Shown here in pieces: positions 1 to 5,705 of a DNA stretch of 7,994 nt. The translations under genes were made by a program, and so were the position numbers. The stretch is from Candidatus Altarchaeum sp. CG2_30_32_3053 (GTDB lineage Archaea; Altiarchaeota; Altiarchaeia; Altiarchaeales; Altiarchaeaceae). Numbering within the stretch: position 1 is the first letter of the stretch; the number at the start of each line of letters is the position of its first letter. The notes under the pieces were generated by a model. It was not told the DNA's origin. It saw nothing but the letters and a program-made list of their open reading frames with translations, and did not search any database. The stretch is taken from positions 1 to 7,994 of the forward strand of contig MNZY01000163.1 of NCBI GenBank assembly GCA_001873845.1, given 5' to 3'.

Positions 1-67
1 TTTGATATTAAATAAATAATTAAATTTTGATATTAAATAAATAATTAAATTTTGATATTAAATAAAT
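1..67. repeat. AT-only-like tandem repeat, 25-bp unit, 2.7 copies
   Basis: Two identical 25-bp copies (1-25 and 26-50) are followed by a partial third copy (51-67). Each unit begins TTTGATATTAAATAAATAAT. The array lies just past the 3' end of purC and may continue beyond the left edge of the window. No coding potential is seen. The base composition is nearly pure A/T with a single G per unit. It resembles a minisatellite produced by replication slippage; any function is unknown. Confidence 0.9.
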
Positions 68-88
68 ATAAAAAACAAACAAATAAAT

Positions 89-961
89 TTAAAATTTTTT
101 CCCCGTAATTCTTTTATACATTTCCACATACAAATCTCCTGCCTTTTTTATCATATCCTTTGGTAAAGGCGGAATTAATGGCTCGCTTAAATTTTTCTCT
201 CTCTGCGCATAAAGAAAGTCCCTGTAGCTGAATTTTTCATTACATTTCGGACAAATGTGTAATAAATTTTCATAATACTGCCTGACAAATTCCTTGCTTA
301 ATTCAGTGAAATTTTCCTTTTTATATTCTTCCGCATCCCAAAATCTGTCCTCATCGGGCGTTCCGAATGTATCAATAAGTAAAATTTCTTTGTTCCGTCT
401 CCCAAATTCCTTTTTTCCGTCAACATGGATTAAATTTCCCTTCTCCACCTGCTTTTCAATTACCTTATCTATCTTTAATATTGTTTCTTTAATATTTTCC
501 AGATCACTCCTCTTTAACTTTGAAATTTCCATTGCCTCTTCTTCGGTAATTAAGCGGTCGTATTTCTCAAATTTTGTCGTGATTTCAACGATTGGCTCGC
601 TGAATTTCTCCCCGTATTTTCCTCCGTGCTTTTTGTAATAAGAGCCGGCGCTGTAATACCTGACTATAAATTCAAGAGGAATTACATCTGTCTTTTTAAC
701 CAACATCTCGTCTGATCTGGTCCCGCTTCTGTCATCCGGAACATATTGTGTTGGACAAATATTCTCTTTCTCAACTCTGTCAAACCAGAATTTTGCAATT
801 CTGCACAGCACTTCTCCTTTTGTTGTAATCTCGCTTGGAATTATCTGGTCAAACACAGAGATTCTGTTCGAAAATTTAAATTTCAGATTATCTCCTGACT
901 CATAAATATCCTTGACCTTTCCGCTTTTTAAAAATTTTTCAGTATTTAAAAATTTTTCCAT
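89..961 (-). CDS. purC: Phosphoribosylaminoimidazole-succinocarboxamide (SAICAR) synthetase
   Basis: PurC ligates aspartate to CAIR using ATP, giving SAICAR in cytoplasmic IMP biosynthesis. The 290-residue product is of the long (about 290-300 aa) PurC type. Visible landmarks are the N-terminal GKVKDIYE (residues 14-21) that opens the ATP-grasp-like fold, NRISVFD (32-38), and the family signature VIPLEFIVRYYSAGS (93-107). The second signature appears as HVDGKKEFG (179-187), keeping the D, K, E, F and G but with K where a hydrophobic residue is usual. TPDEDRFW (201-208) and a C-terminal YVEMYKRITG (278-287) also fit the family. A CPKC pair (237-240) in the C-terminal part is not something I can assign. 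The ATG start at 961 is supported by the conserved N-terminus. It lies 32 bp behind purQ on the same strand, so the two are probably co-transcribed. No clear ribosome binding site is visible. Confidence 0.95.
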   Translation of the reverse strand: MEKFLNTEKFLKSGKVKDIYESGDNLKFKFSNRISVFDQIIPSEITTKGEVLCRIAKFWFDRVEKENICPTQYVPDDRSGTRSDEMLVKKTDVIPLEFIVRYYSAGSYYKKHGGKYGEKFSEPIVEITTKFEKYDRLITEEEAMEISKLKRSDLENIKETILKIDKVIEKQVEKGNLIHVDGKKEFGRRNKEILLIDTFGTPDEDRFWDAEEYKKENFTELSKEFVRQYYENLLHICPKCNEKFSYRDFLYAQREKNLSEPLIPPLPKDMIKKAGDLYVEMYKRITGKKF

Positions 962-993
962 TTTTAAAGGTTAAAACGATTTTTTAAAATGAA

Positions 994-1788
994 TCACATT
1001 AAATTTTCTTCTGCAAACCTGACTCCGTTTCTAAAAATTTCAGTTCCAATGGGAAATTTATTGCTGTTAAATTTCCACAATGGATTATTTTCAGGACAAT
1101 TATATGCCTCGGGATGCGGCATCAGTCCAAAAAGACGCCCTGTCCTGTCGCAAATTCCGGCAATATTTTCAACAGAACCGTTGGGATTGTCAGGATATCC
1201 CACAAAATTTCCGTTTTCATCAGCATATTGCATAACGATCTGTTCGTTTTCCTTGATTTTTGTTAAAATTTTGTTTTCGCAGAAAAATTTTCCCTCGCCG
1301 TGTCTGACCGGAAGGAATAATTTACTTAAATTATTTGTCCACACACATTTTGATTTTTTATTGATCTTTAAATAAACCCATCTGTCCTCAAATTTTCCTG
1401 AATCGTTAAAGGTTAATGCTGCCTGTTGTGCTTTATGAGCAGCATGTTCTGAATCACTGATTCCAGGCAATATTCCTGATTTAACCAGAACCTGAAATCC
1501 GTTACAAATACCAAGAACTAAATTTCCTCCCTCTATGAATTTGTAAATTTCATCTGTTTTAAATTTGAGTTTGTTTGCCAAAACCCTCCCGCTTGCAATA
1601 TCGTCTCCGAAAGAAAATCCGCCCGGAAATACCAGAATCTGATACTTCATAAGATCTTTTGTATTGCTTAAAAGGTCGTTTATGTGTACAATTTCCACAT
1701 CGGAATTACCTTTTTTTAAACAGTAAGCGGTCTCATTCTCACAGTTAATTCCATAGCCCGAAAGCACAATTGTTTTTACTTTTTTCAC
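994..1788 (-). CDS. purQ: Phosphoribosylformylglycinamidine synthase, glutamine amidotransferase subunit
   Basis: PurQ releases ammonia from glutamine for the FGAM synthase step of purine synthesis, working with PurL and usually PurS, neither of which is in this window. The 264-aa protein is a class I glutaminase domain. It shows FPGGFSFGDDIASG (54-67), the nucleophile elbow GICNGFQ with Cys95, and the His225/Glu227 pair in MPHPEA (223-228). GYPDNPNGSVENIAGI (197-212) is a strongly typical PurQ segment. It is longer than the roughly 225-aa short PurQ form, with extra sequence between the nucleophile and the His-Glu motif. The start is GTG at 1788: an in-frame stop lies upstream with no ATG between, and the family N-terminus (GYGINCENE, 11-19) follows at the expected distance. 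It is the upstream gene of a purQ-purC pair. Confidence 0.95.
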   Translation of the reverse strand: MKKVKTIVLSGYGINCENETAYCLKKGNSDVEIVHINDLLSNTKDLMKYQILVFPGGFSFGDDIASGRVLANKLKFKTDEIYKFIEGGNLVLGICNGFQVLVKSGILPGISDSEHAAHKAQQAALTFNDSGKFEDRWVYLKINKKSKCVWTNNLSKLFLPVRHGEGKFFCENKILTKIKENEQIVMQYADENGNFVGYPDNPNGSVENIAGICDRTGRLFGLMPHPEAYNCPENNPLWKFNSNKFPIGTEIFRNGVRFAEENLM

Positions 1789-1801
1789 TTTGTATAGTTT
1801 T

Positions 1802-1905
1802 TTGTATTTGTTTAGCTGTTTAAAAAATTAAATGTGAAAAGTGTGAAAAAATAACTACAAAATCAAATATGGCGAGGTAAAATCCAGTTATCTAAACAAA
1901 TACAA
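1802..1905. repeat. Short inverted-repeat-bounded segment (14-bp perfect arms)
   Basis: TTGTATTTGTTTAG (1802-1815) and its exact reverse complement CTAAACAAATACAA (1892-1905) enclose 76 bp without coding potential. The flanks are T-tracts on both sides, so a possible TTTT target duplication cannot be told from chance. The segment lies between the decayed 3' end of the PIN pseudogene and the GTG of purQ. It could be a tiny non-autonomous element, a long-loop RNA structure or a regulatory inverted repeat. Only the inverted repeat itself is seen directly. Confidence 0.6.
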
Positions 1906-1928
1906 TTTTTTTATACCCTTATTTTTCT

Positions 1929-2102
1929 TTAATCTATCAAAATTTTTGTGACCTTTTTTAGAAATTCCTACAATAATATAATGTCATTATTTGTATAACT
2001 AAATTTTGTTATAGTATTATGACCATAATGTTCAGCTAAAAGGACCAATAATGGACCTGTATCAATTACTATCTCTTTTGGATCTATATCAAATTTGTTC
2101 AT
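1929..2102 (-). pseudogene. Truncated PIN-domain (VapC-like) ribonuclease gene
   Basis: An ATG at 2102 opens a 44-codon frame ending in TAG at 1968-1970. It contains IVIDTGPLLVLLAEHYG (residues 11-27), the typical first strand of a PIN nuclease, whose Asp14 would be the first metal ligand. Reading through the TAG gives EFLKKVTKILID before a TAA at 1929-1931. That stretch resembles what follows the first helix in archaeal PIN proteins beginning IVxDTGPLLLLL, so the TAG looks like a mutation inside a former gene. Intact family members are usually around 130-160 residues and carry further acidic residues, all missing here. The start overlaps the end of the preceding 102-aa gene by 14 bp, a sign of former translational coupling. 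The PIN assignment rests on motif recognition; decay is inferred. Confidence 0.75.
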
Positions 2103-2397
2103 TTTCTATTCTTTTAACGGATGTTACCTCTCCGTTAAAACCCACCGTAATATCGTATGTCTCTTTTCTATCACCAAAAAGATTTTCTTTAAAATCACAT
2201 ATTATTTTGTAGCCCTTTGCTCGGGTCCCTTCCCCTCCAGACAACTCTTGAACAGAAATCACACCAAAATCCATCCAGTCAATTAATTCCCTCGTTCCCA
2301 TTTTTATTTCTGCTCCTTTAACCTTTCTAAAAAACTCTTTAACTATTTCTACTGCTTCTTTTGCATCTTTTACTTTTGCATCAGTTATGTTTTCCAT
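2089..2397 (-). CDS. Small protein paired with PIN gene, possibly PepSY-like partner
   Basis: This is a 102-aa soluble, charged protein. The ATG at 2397 is preferred; the longer reading frame would start at TTG (2430), overlapping the end of rrp42 and running through a GC palindrome. The N-terminal part (about residues 5-28) predicts a helix (AKEAVEIVKEFFRKVKG), followed by a beta-rich half ending ETYDITVGFNGEVTSVKRIE. The helix-then-strands order and the 'ITVGFNGEVTSVKRI' ending recall PepSY-like small proteins that I remember standing immediately upstream of archaeal PIN genes. That is recognition by eye and not a database match. Its last 14 bp overlap the PIN pseudogene start. It follows rrp42 by 19 bp and could be an orphan antitoxin-like partner. 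The function is unproven. Confidence 0.65.
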   Translation of the reverse strand: MENITDAKVKDAKEAVEIVKEFFRKVKGAEIKMGTRELIDWMDFGVISVQELSGGEGTRAKGYKIICDFKENLFGDRKETYDITVGFNGEVTSVKRIENEQI

Positions 2398-2403
2398 TTT
2401 TAT

Positions 2404-2417
2404 AAACCCGCGGGTTT
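2404..2417. promoter_or_regulatory. Perfect 14-bp GC-centred palindrome AAACCCGCGGGTTT
   Basis: A perfect palindrome with no loop sits between the last codon of rrp42 (stop TAA at 2417-2419) and the ATG of the 102-aa gene (2397). The CCCGCGGG core is very GC-rich against an AT-rich background. The position fits an operator-like site for a homodimeric regulator, for example autoregulation of the downstream toxin-antitoxin-like pair, or a short intercistronic hairpin. The sequence shows only the palindrome; the role is inferred. Confidence 0.5.
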
Positions 2418-3226
2418 TATGCCTCAACAATCTTTCTTATTTCTTCTGCCTTAATAAATGCAATATCCACACATTGATTTATTTCTTCAATTGTCCATTT
2501 TCCCTTTCCTCCTTTTTGCATCGCATTTATTGTATCTGTTGTTGTAACTGTCAGCCGCGCATCCATTGCCGTTTCTTCATCTGAATTAAGATCAAGTAAA
2601 ATTTTATTATCTACTTTTGTAAAGGTTATAGGAATTGCTGTTTTCACAATAGGAAGTCCTCCTACAAATTCATTTCTTATTATCTTTCCGTTTTCGTATT
2701 TCGGAAGTTTCGTATCAAGCAATGCCGCCATTGCCGCAATTCCACTCGCATCTATAAGATTTCCGTCATCATTTATTATGTGAATATCTATAAGCACTAT
2801 CCAGACCTTTTTTGTTACATTTCCGTCACTATCAGTACTTTCACTATTCGGCACTGTCATCTGGGTAGCTGTTATTGTTTTTGATTCTCTTATTCCTCTG
2901 TCTACAACCCTTGCCAGTTCTATTGCAGCAGGTGTAGGCGGACCGGAACCAAACGAAGGAGATGCAATAGGTCTGAACTCAGCACCAATAGTTATAACCC
3001 CTTCGTCGGGGGTATCGGGAAATGGTGTTCCCACATCTATCTTTACCCCTACAAGTACCTCAGTATCACCTATTTTTACATAAGCAGAGCCCTCTGCTTT
3101 TCCTTCAACAAATCCCTTTTTTATAGAAATTTTTCTGTATTCATCAAATTTCCTTTCGTCTATTCTTTTATTCTTTTTAATAACATTAAGAACATAGTCT
3201 CTTTTTAGTTGTGCTTCAACATCCAT
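2417..3226 (-). CDS. rrp42: Archaeal exosome non-catalytic RNase PH subunit Rrp42
   Basis: Rrp42 pairs with catalytic Rrp41 to form the hexameric RNase PH ring of the archaeal exosome, which degrades and tails RNA from the 3' end. The 269-aa product matches Rrp42 along its length. Landmarks are the helical N-terminus with RIDERKFDEYR (21-31), GSAYVKIGDTEVLVGVK (46-62), TPFPDTPDEG (67-76) and IELARVVDRGIRES (102-115). VWIVLIDIHIINDDGNLIDASG (141-162) and AAMAALLDTKLP (164-175) complete the pattern. A polar, Asn/Ser/Thr/Asp-rich stretch at about 125-138 looks like a small insertion relative to usual archaeal Rrp42. In many archaea this gene directly follows rrp41, but no rrp41 is present here. 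Upstream is a tandem repeat and a small membrane-protein gene. ATG at 3226; no Shine-Dalgarno. Confidence 0.93.
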   Translation of the reverse strand: MDVEAQLKRDYVLNVIKKNKRIDERKFDEYRKISIKKGFVEGKAEGSAYVKIGDTEVLVGVKIDVGTPFPDTPDEGVITIGAEFRPIASPSFGSGPPTPAAIELARVVDRGIRESKTITATQMTVPNSESTDSDGNVTKKVWIVLIDIHIINDDGNLIDASGIAAMAALLDTKLPKYENGKIIRNEFVGGLPIVKTAIPITFTKVDNKILLDLNSDEETAMDARLTVTTTDTINAMQKGGKGKWTIEEINQCVDIAFIKAEEIRKIVEA

Positions 3227-3269
3227 CTTTTATGATTAATTAATAATTTGTAAAATTTTAAATTTGTAT

Positions 3270-3397
3270 TTTTATACCGTAGTTTTAAATTTTATACTGT
3301 TAGTTTTATACCGTAGTTTTAAATTTTATACTGTAGTTTTAAATTTTATACTGTTAGTTTTATACTGTAGTTTTAAATTTTATACTGTAGTTTTAAA
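3270..3397. repeat. Composite tandem repeat upstream of rrp42, 20-bp and 14-bp units
   Basis: Seven contiguous units occur in the order 20-14-20-20-14-20-20 bp. The long unit is TTTTATACTGTAGTTTTAAA (two copies have CC in place of CT, at 3270-3289 and 3304-3323). The short unit is TTTTATACTGTTAG (3290-3303 and 3344-3357). Read on the minus strand, each unit ends in TATAAAA, giving seven evenly phased TATA-box-like elements upstream of rrp42. The last unit also supplies the stop codon of the membrane-protein gene to its right (3393-3395). No translated product is credible. Confidence 0.95.
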
Positions 3398-3707
3398 TCT
3401 TTTGTTTTGTCATCCCTTTTCTGTGTATCCATATAGCCAATCCGGCAATGCAGACAATAACAACAAACAAAACGCTTGTTATAAAATTTATCGGAACATT
3501 AAAATTTTTATCAAAGAAATACAACATTACAAAAGGAGTAAATCCCAGTATCACACTTAATCCAAGCCGTTCAATTATCTCAATTTCATCCCTCTTCGGA
3601 AAAATTGCGAGTGTCAGACAAAATCCGCTGATTACTACAATTCCGATAATTATTACTGCGCTGTAAAGGACTTCAAATAAAGTCATCGGGTCGTGCAAAA
3701 ATGCCAT
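3393..3707 (-). CDS. Small three-helix membrane protein, DUF1616-like
   Basis: This 104-aa integral membrane protein has three hydrophobic segments at about residues 12-36, 48-65 and 73-95. An acidic/basic connector (FPKRDEIEIIERLGLSVILGF, roughly 36-56) lies between the first two. The connector pattern 'FP...(acidic)IERLGLSVILGF' resembles the N-terminal part of archaeal DUF1616 membrane proteins. Here the protein stops after the third helix, so it is either a short family member or a truncated one. The tail IHRKGMTKQKI is basic and probably cytoplasmic. Its stop codon falls inside the last unit of the adjacent tandem repeat, so repeat invasion may have set the C-terminus. ATG at 3707; it is in the same direction as rrp42. 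The function is unknown. Confidence 0.75.
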   Translation of the reverse strand: MAFLHDPMTLFEVLYSAVIIIGIVVISGFCLTLAIFPKRDEIEIIERLGLSVILGFTPFVMLYFFDKNFNVPINFITSVLFVVIVCIAGLAIWIHRKGMTKQKI

Positions 3708-3767
3708 TTTACTTATATTAATTATTTATTAAATTTTTTATTAAAATTATAAAACAAATTAAAAGCC

Positions 3768-3848
3768 CATAACTAAATTTATTTATCTGATTTATTTTAT
3801 ATGATTTGCATAACTAAATTTATTTATCTGATTTATTTTATCTGATTT
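3768..3848. repeat. Tandem duplication, 41-bp period, plus shorter tail repeats
   Basis: Two 40-bp copies (3768-3807 and 3809-3848) begin CATAACTAAATTTATTTATC and differ at one base (A or C in TAT[A/C]TGATTT), separated by one base. The trailing part TTTTATCTGATTTA is itself reiterated to about 3862. The array fills the gap between the DUF4178-like gene and the small membrane-protein gene on the minus strand, so it occupies the likely promoter region of the latter. No coding potential is seen. Confidence 0.9.
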
Positions 3849-3882
3849 ATTTTATCTGATTGACATTATCTTCTGTCTCTTT

Positions 3883-4419
3883 TTACCCATATATTTCTAT
3901 TTCAAACCTACTGATTTTTCTTCCGGTCCTCAATACTGTGTTTTTTTCGTATTTGCCGAGATATTCTCTTATTGAGATAAAATTTTTGCCTTCATCATAG
4001 CCATCATAGCATTGAACATCGGTCCCCACCTTAACTTCCGTATAGCCTGCTGTATTCGTTGCCGTTGTCTTTCTCTTTGATTCAACAAAAATTTTCCGGT
4101 TATTTATCAGATTCCACCCGTTGTTAATGTTTCCTGCTGGGATAAAAATTTCTTCATTGAACAGGATAAATCTCGGCTCATCAACGAGCAGCCATTTTTT
4201 CTTTCCGTCTTTCATTTCAAGCAGGCACTCATCCCACATCCCTCCTCCCCATTCGTATCTGACTTGTCCCAAATTTTCAAACTCATCATCAAAAATTTCT
4301 CCTACACTTCCGACTTTAAATGTCAGAGGACTGTCAAGATCCAGGGTTGTTTTATCATCCTTTTTTCTTTTCCACATTTCAAAATCAAGCGTCCTCTTAA
4401 TCTTCTTAAATATGCTCAT
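3883..4419 (-). CDS. DUF4178-domain-like protein
   Basis: This 178-aa soluble protein has no signal peptide or membrane helix; a short basic N-terminus (MSIFKKIKRT) precedes the domain. Residues about 32-92 follow the DUF4178 pattern: a hydrophobic/Gly start (LTFKVGSVGEI), a central W-rich element ending WDECLLEM (62-69), then KKWLLVDEPRFILFN (74-88). The second half (YTEVKVGTDVQCYDGYDEG, 126-144, and the ISIREY...EIEIYG end) looks like the matching second beta module. DUF4178 proteins are uncharacterised beta-rich proteins, in bacteria often near phage-shock-like or membrane-stress genes. A small membrane-protein gene lies next downstream on the same strand, 175 bp away. The ATG at 4419 is the only reasonable start. 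The domain assignment is by eye. Confidence 0.7.
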   Translation of the reverse strand: MSIFKKIKRTLDFEMWKRKKDDKTTLDLDSPLTFKVGSVGEIFDDEFENLGQVRYEWGGGMWDECLLEMKDGKKKWLLVDEPRFILFNEEIFIPAGNINNGWNLINNRKIFVESKRKTTATNTAGYTEVKVGTDVQCYDGYDEGKNFISIREYLGKYEKNTVLRTGRKISRFEIEIYG

Positions 4420-4501
4420 TTTGTTAAATTTATAAATTTTTTGTTATCAGTAATAAAATAAATTAAGAAAAGAATGTTATTTTATTTTAATTTCTCAATT
4501 G

Positions 4502-4530
4502 TTTAAATTTAATTTAAATTTAATTTAAAA
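4502..4530 (+). promoter_or_regulatory. 11-bp A/T repeat and TATA-like element upstream of the secreted-protein gene
   Basis: TTTAAATTTAA occurs at 4502-4512 and 4513-4523, followed by TTTAAAA directly before the ATG at 4531. This provides TATA-box-like TTTAAAT elements at about 20-30 bp before the start codon, compatible with a leaderless or short-leader transcript. No Shine-Dalgarno motif is present. The promoter role is inferred from position. Confidence 0.4.
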
Positions 4531-5502
4531 ATGAAGAAAATTTTATTATTAATTTTATTATTGTTCGTTTGTTTCAGTTACTGCTTAATTTATACGATAA
4601 ACAATGCATGTGCAGAAGGTGACATAGTTAATGATTTGAGAAATTTAAATCCCGCGGCAGGCCTTGAATACGCAGAGGTTGATAATATGAAGCAGGTTGT
4701 ATTGATAATGCTTTACACAACCGAAAGGAAAAATTTATCACAAGATATGCAGATTTTTGCATCGGAAACAAAAAATTTTCTCGTTGAGTTTAATAAGATT
4801 TATCTTGGCAGTAAAAAAGGCGATTTAACCGCAAAGGAATCAGCAATAAGGGATTGTGCAAATTTAAGGACACAAATCCCAAAAAATCCGAAATATATTG
4901 AAGAGATAGATGCAGTAGAAAGTGCTAATGTGCTGCTCAACAAATTTATTTATGATAACGCGATGTTCTTTGAAAATCTGGGAAACAATGAAAATATAAC
5001 TAGAAAAAAAATTTCTTACTACAAAAACGCATCGCTGGGTTATGAACTTTGCGAAGAAGGAATTCTAGCAACATCTTTAAAGGTCTTGGCAGAGGAAACA
5101 GAAAAAAAATATAATAAAGATATGACAAAGGCAGATGGATTGGTAAAAAACGGTTTGAGCGAATTAAATCTGACAAATATAACAACAGGGAATGTTGAAA
5201 ATGTGAGTATGAGTGAAAAAATTGATGCAATTGTTAAATTCGGTTCCGCACGGGAAAAATTTAGCGATGCATCAACAATTTATAAATCACACAATGAAGA
5301 TGAACTGGCAAATGAGTGCAAAGAAAAAACTGATGAAATTGACAAAATTATGCCTGCCCTTCAGAGTGATGCTTTTGGATTTTTATTTCTGATTTCCATG
5401 GCATTTTTTTTGGTGATAACATATCTGTTTTTAAGAATAAGCGAATGGAAAAAGGCGATATATGATGTATCTCTTGGCGATGAAATTCTGGGGAAGGTAT
5501 AA
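4531..5502 (+). CDS. Secreted protein with C-terminal membrane anchor, unknown function
   Basis: I do not recognise this 323-aa protein. Residues 1-29 form a signal peptide: a KK start, a long Leu/Ile core, and probable cleavage near NACAEGD. Residues about 31-278 are predicted mostly helical, charged and rich in Lys/Glu/Asn. A single hydrophobic helix at about 283-301 (FGFLFLISMAFFLVITYLFL) is followed by a 22-residue tail with ISEWKKAIYD, suggesting the bulk lies outside the cell and the tail inside. Six N-X-S/T sequons lie in the external part (Asn 68, 155, 166, 213, 216, 224), suggesting N-glycosylation at the archaeal surface. It is monocistronic and faces purN convergently. A cell-envelope or stress-sensing role is possible but not shown. 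Confidence 0.8.
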   Translation: MKKILLLILLLFVCFSYCLIYTINNACAEGDIVNDLRNLNPAAGLEYAEVDNMKQVVLIMLYTTERKNLSQDMQIFASETKNFLVEFNKIYLGSKKGDLTAKESAIRDCANLRTQIPKNPKYIEEIDAVESANVLLNKFIYDNAMFFENLGNNENITRKKISYYKNASLGYELCEEGILATSLKVLAEETEKKYNKDMTKADGLVKNGLSELNLTNITTGNVENVSMSEKIDAIVKFGSAREKFSDASTIYKSHNEDELANECKEKTDEIDKIMPALQSDAFGFLFLISMAFFLVITYLFLRISEWKKAIYDVSLGDEILGKV

Positions 5503-5705
5503 AACAGAAAATTTTTGGTTACACTGCTGCCAGAAAATGGTTAATGATTGAGTGCCAAATAGAAGTAGGCCACTTATATTTTTGTAAATTATCAATTGAT
5601 AGAAAAAACAAAGCTTAAAAATATCAAAAATTGTTAATGAAAACTTTTCATTCGGAAATACTGATCTTGAATAAATTAAGTTCTGTCCATTTTACACTTG
5701 AAATT
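5503..5705. other. Convergent intergenic region with two short palindromes
   Basis: The 203 bp between the ends of the secreted-protein gene and purN contain no supportable gene. TATCAATTGATA (5590-5601) is a perfect 12-bp palindrome. AATGAAAA-C-TTTTCATT (5636-5652) is an 8-bp inverted repeat with a one-base centre. Runs of T on each strand (for example 5580-5585 on plus, and T-runs read on minus across about 5605-5630) are suitable for archaeal intrinsic termination of the two converging genes. This stretch is slightly richer in G and C than the repeat-filled gaps, and could be gene debris. Confidence 0.4.

Noticed and set aside
294..638. Plus-strand open frames opposite purC, purQ, rrp42 and the DUF4178-like gene
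   Set aside because: They are antisense shadows with low-complexity Ser/Phe-rich translations and no recognisable domain.
1966..1972. TAG at 1968-1970 read as pyrrolysine within a functional PIN gene
   Set aside because: The same frame meets TAA only 12 codons later and no PIN C-terminal part follows, so decay is the simpler reading.
2398..2430. TTG start giving the 102-aa gene an 11-residue extension
   Set aside because: The extension encodes the palindrome and overlaps rrp42, while an ATG at 2397 begins a sensible protein.
3264..3560. Plus-strand frame beginning in the 20/14-bp repeat
   Set aside because: Its first half only translates the repeat units and the rest is antisense to the small membrane-protein gene.
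5503..5705. Small gene or structured RNA in the convergent gap
   Set aside because: No frame longer than about 20-30 codons with protein-like character and no tRNA-like fold was seen; only two short palindromes and T-runs are supported.
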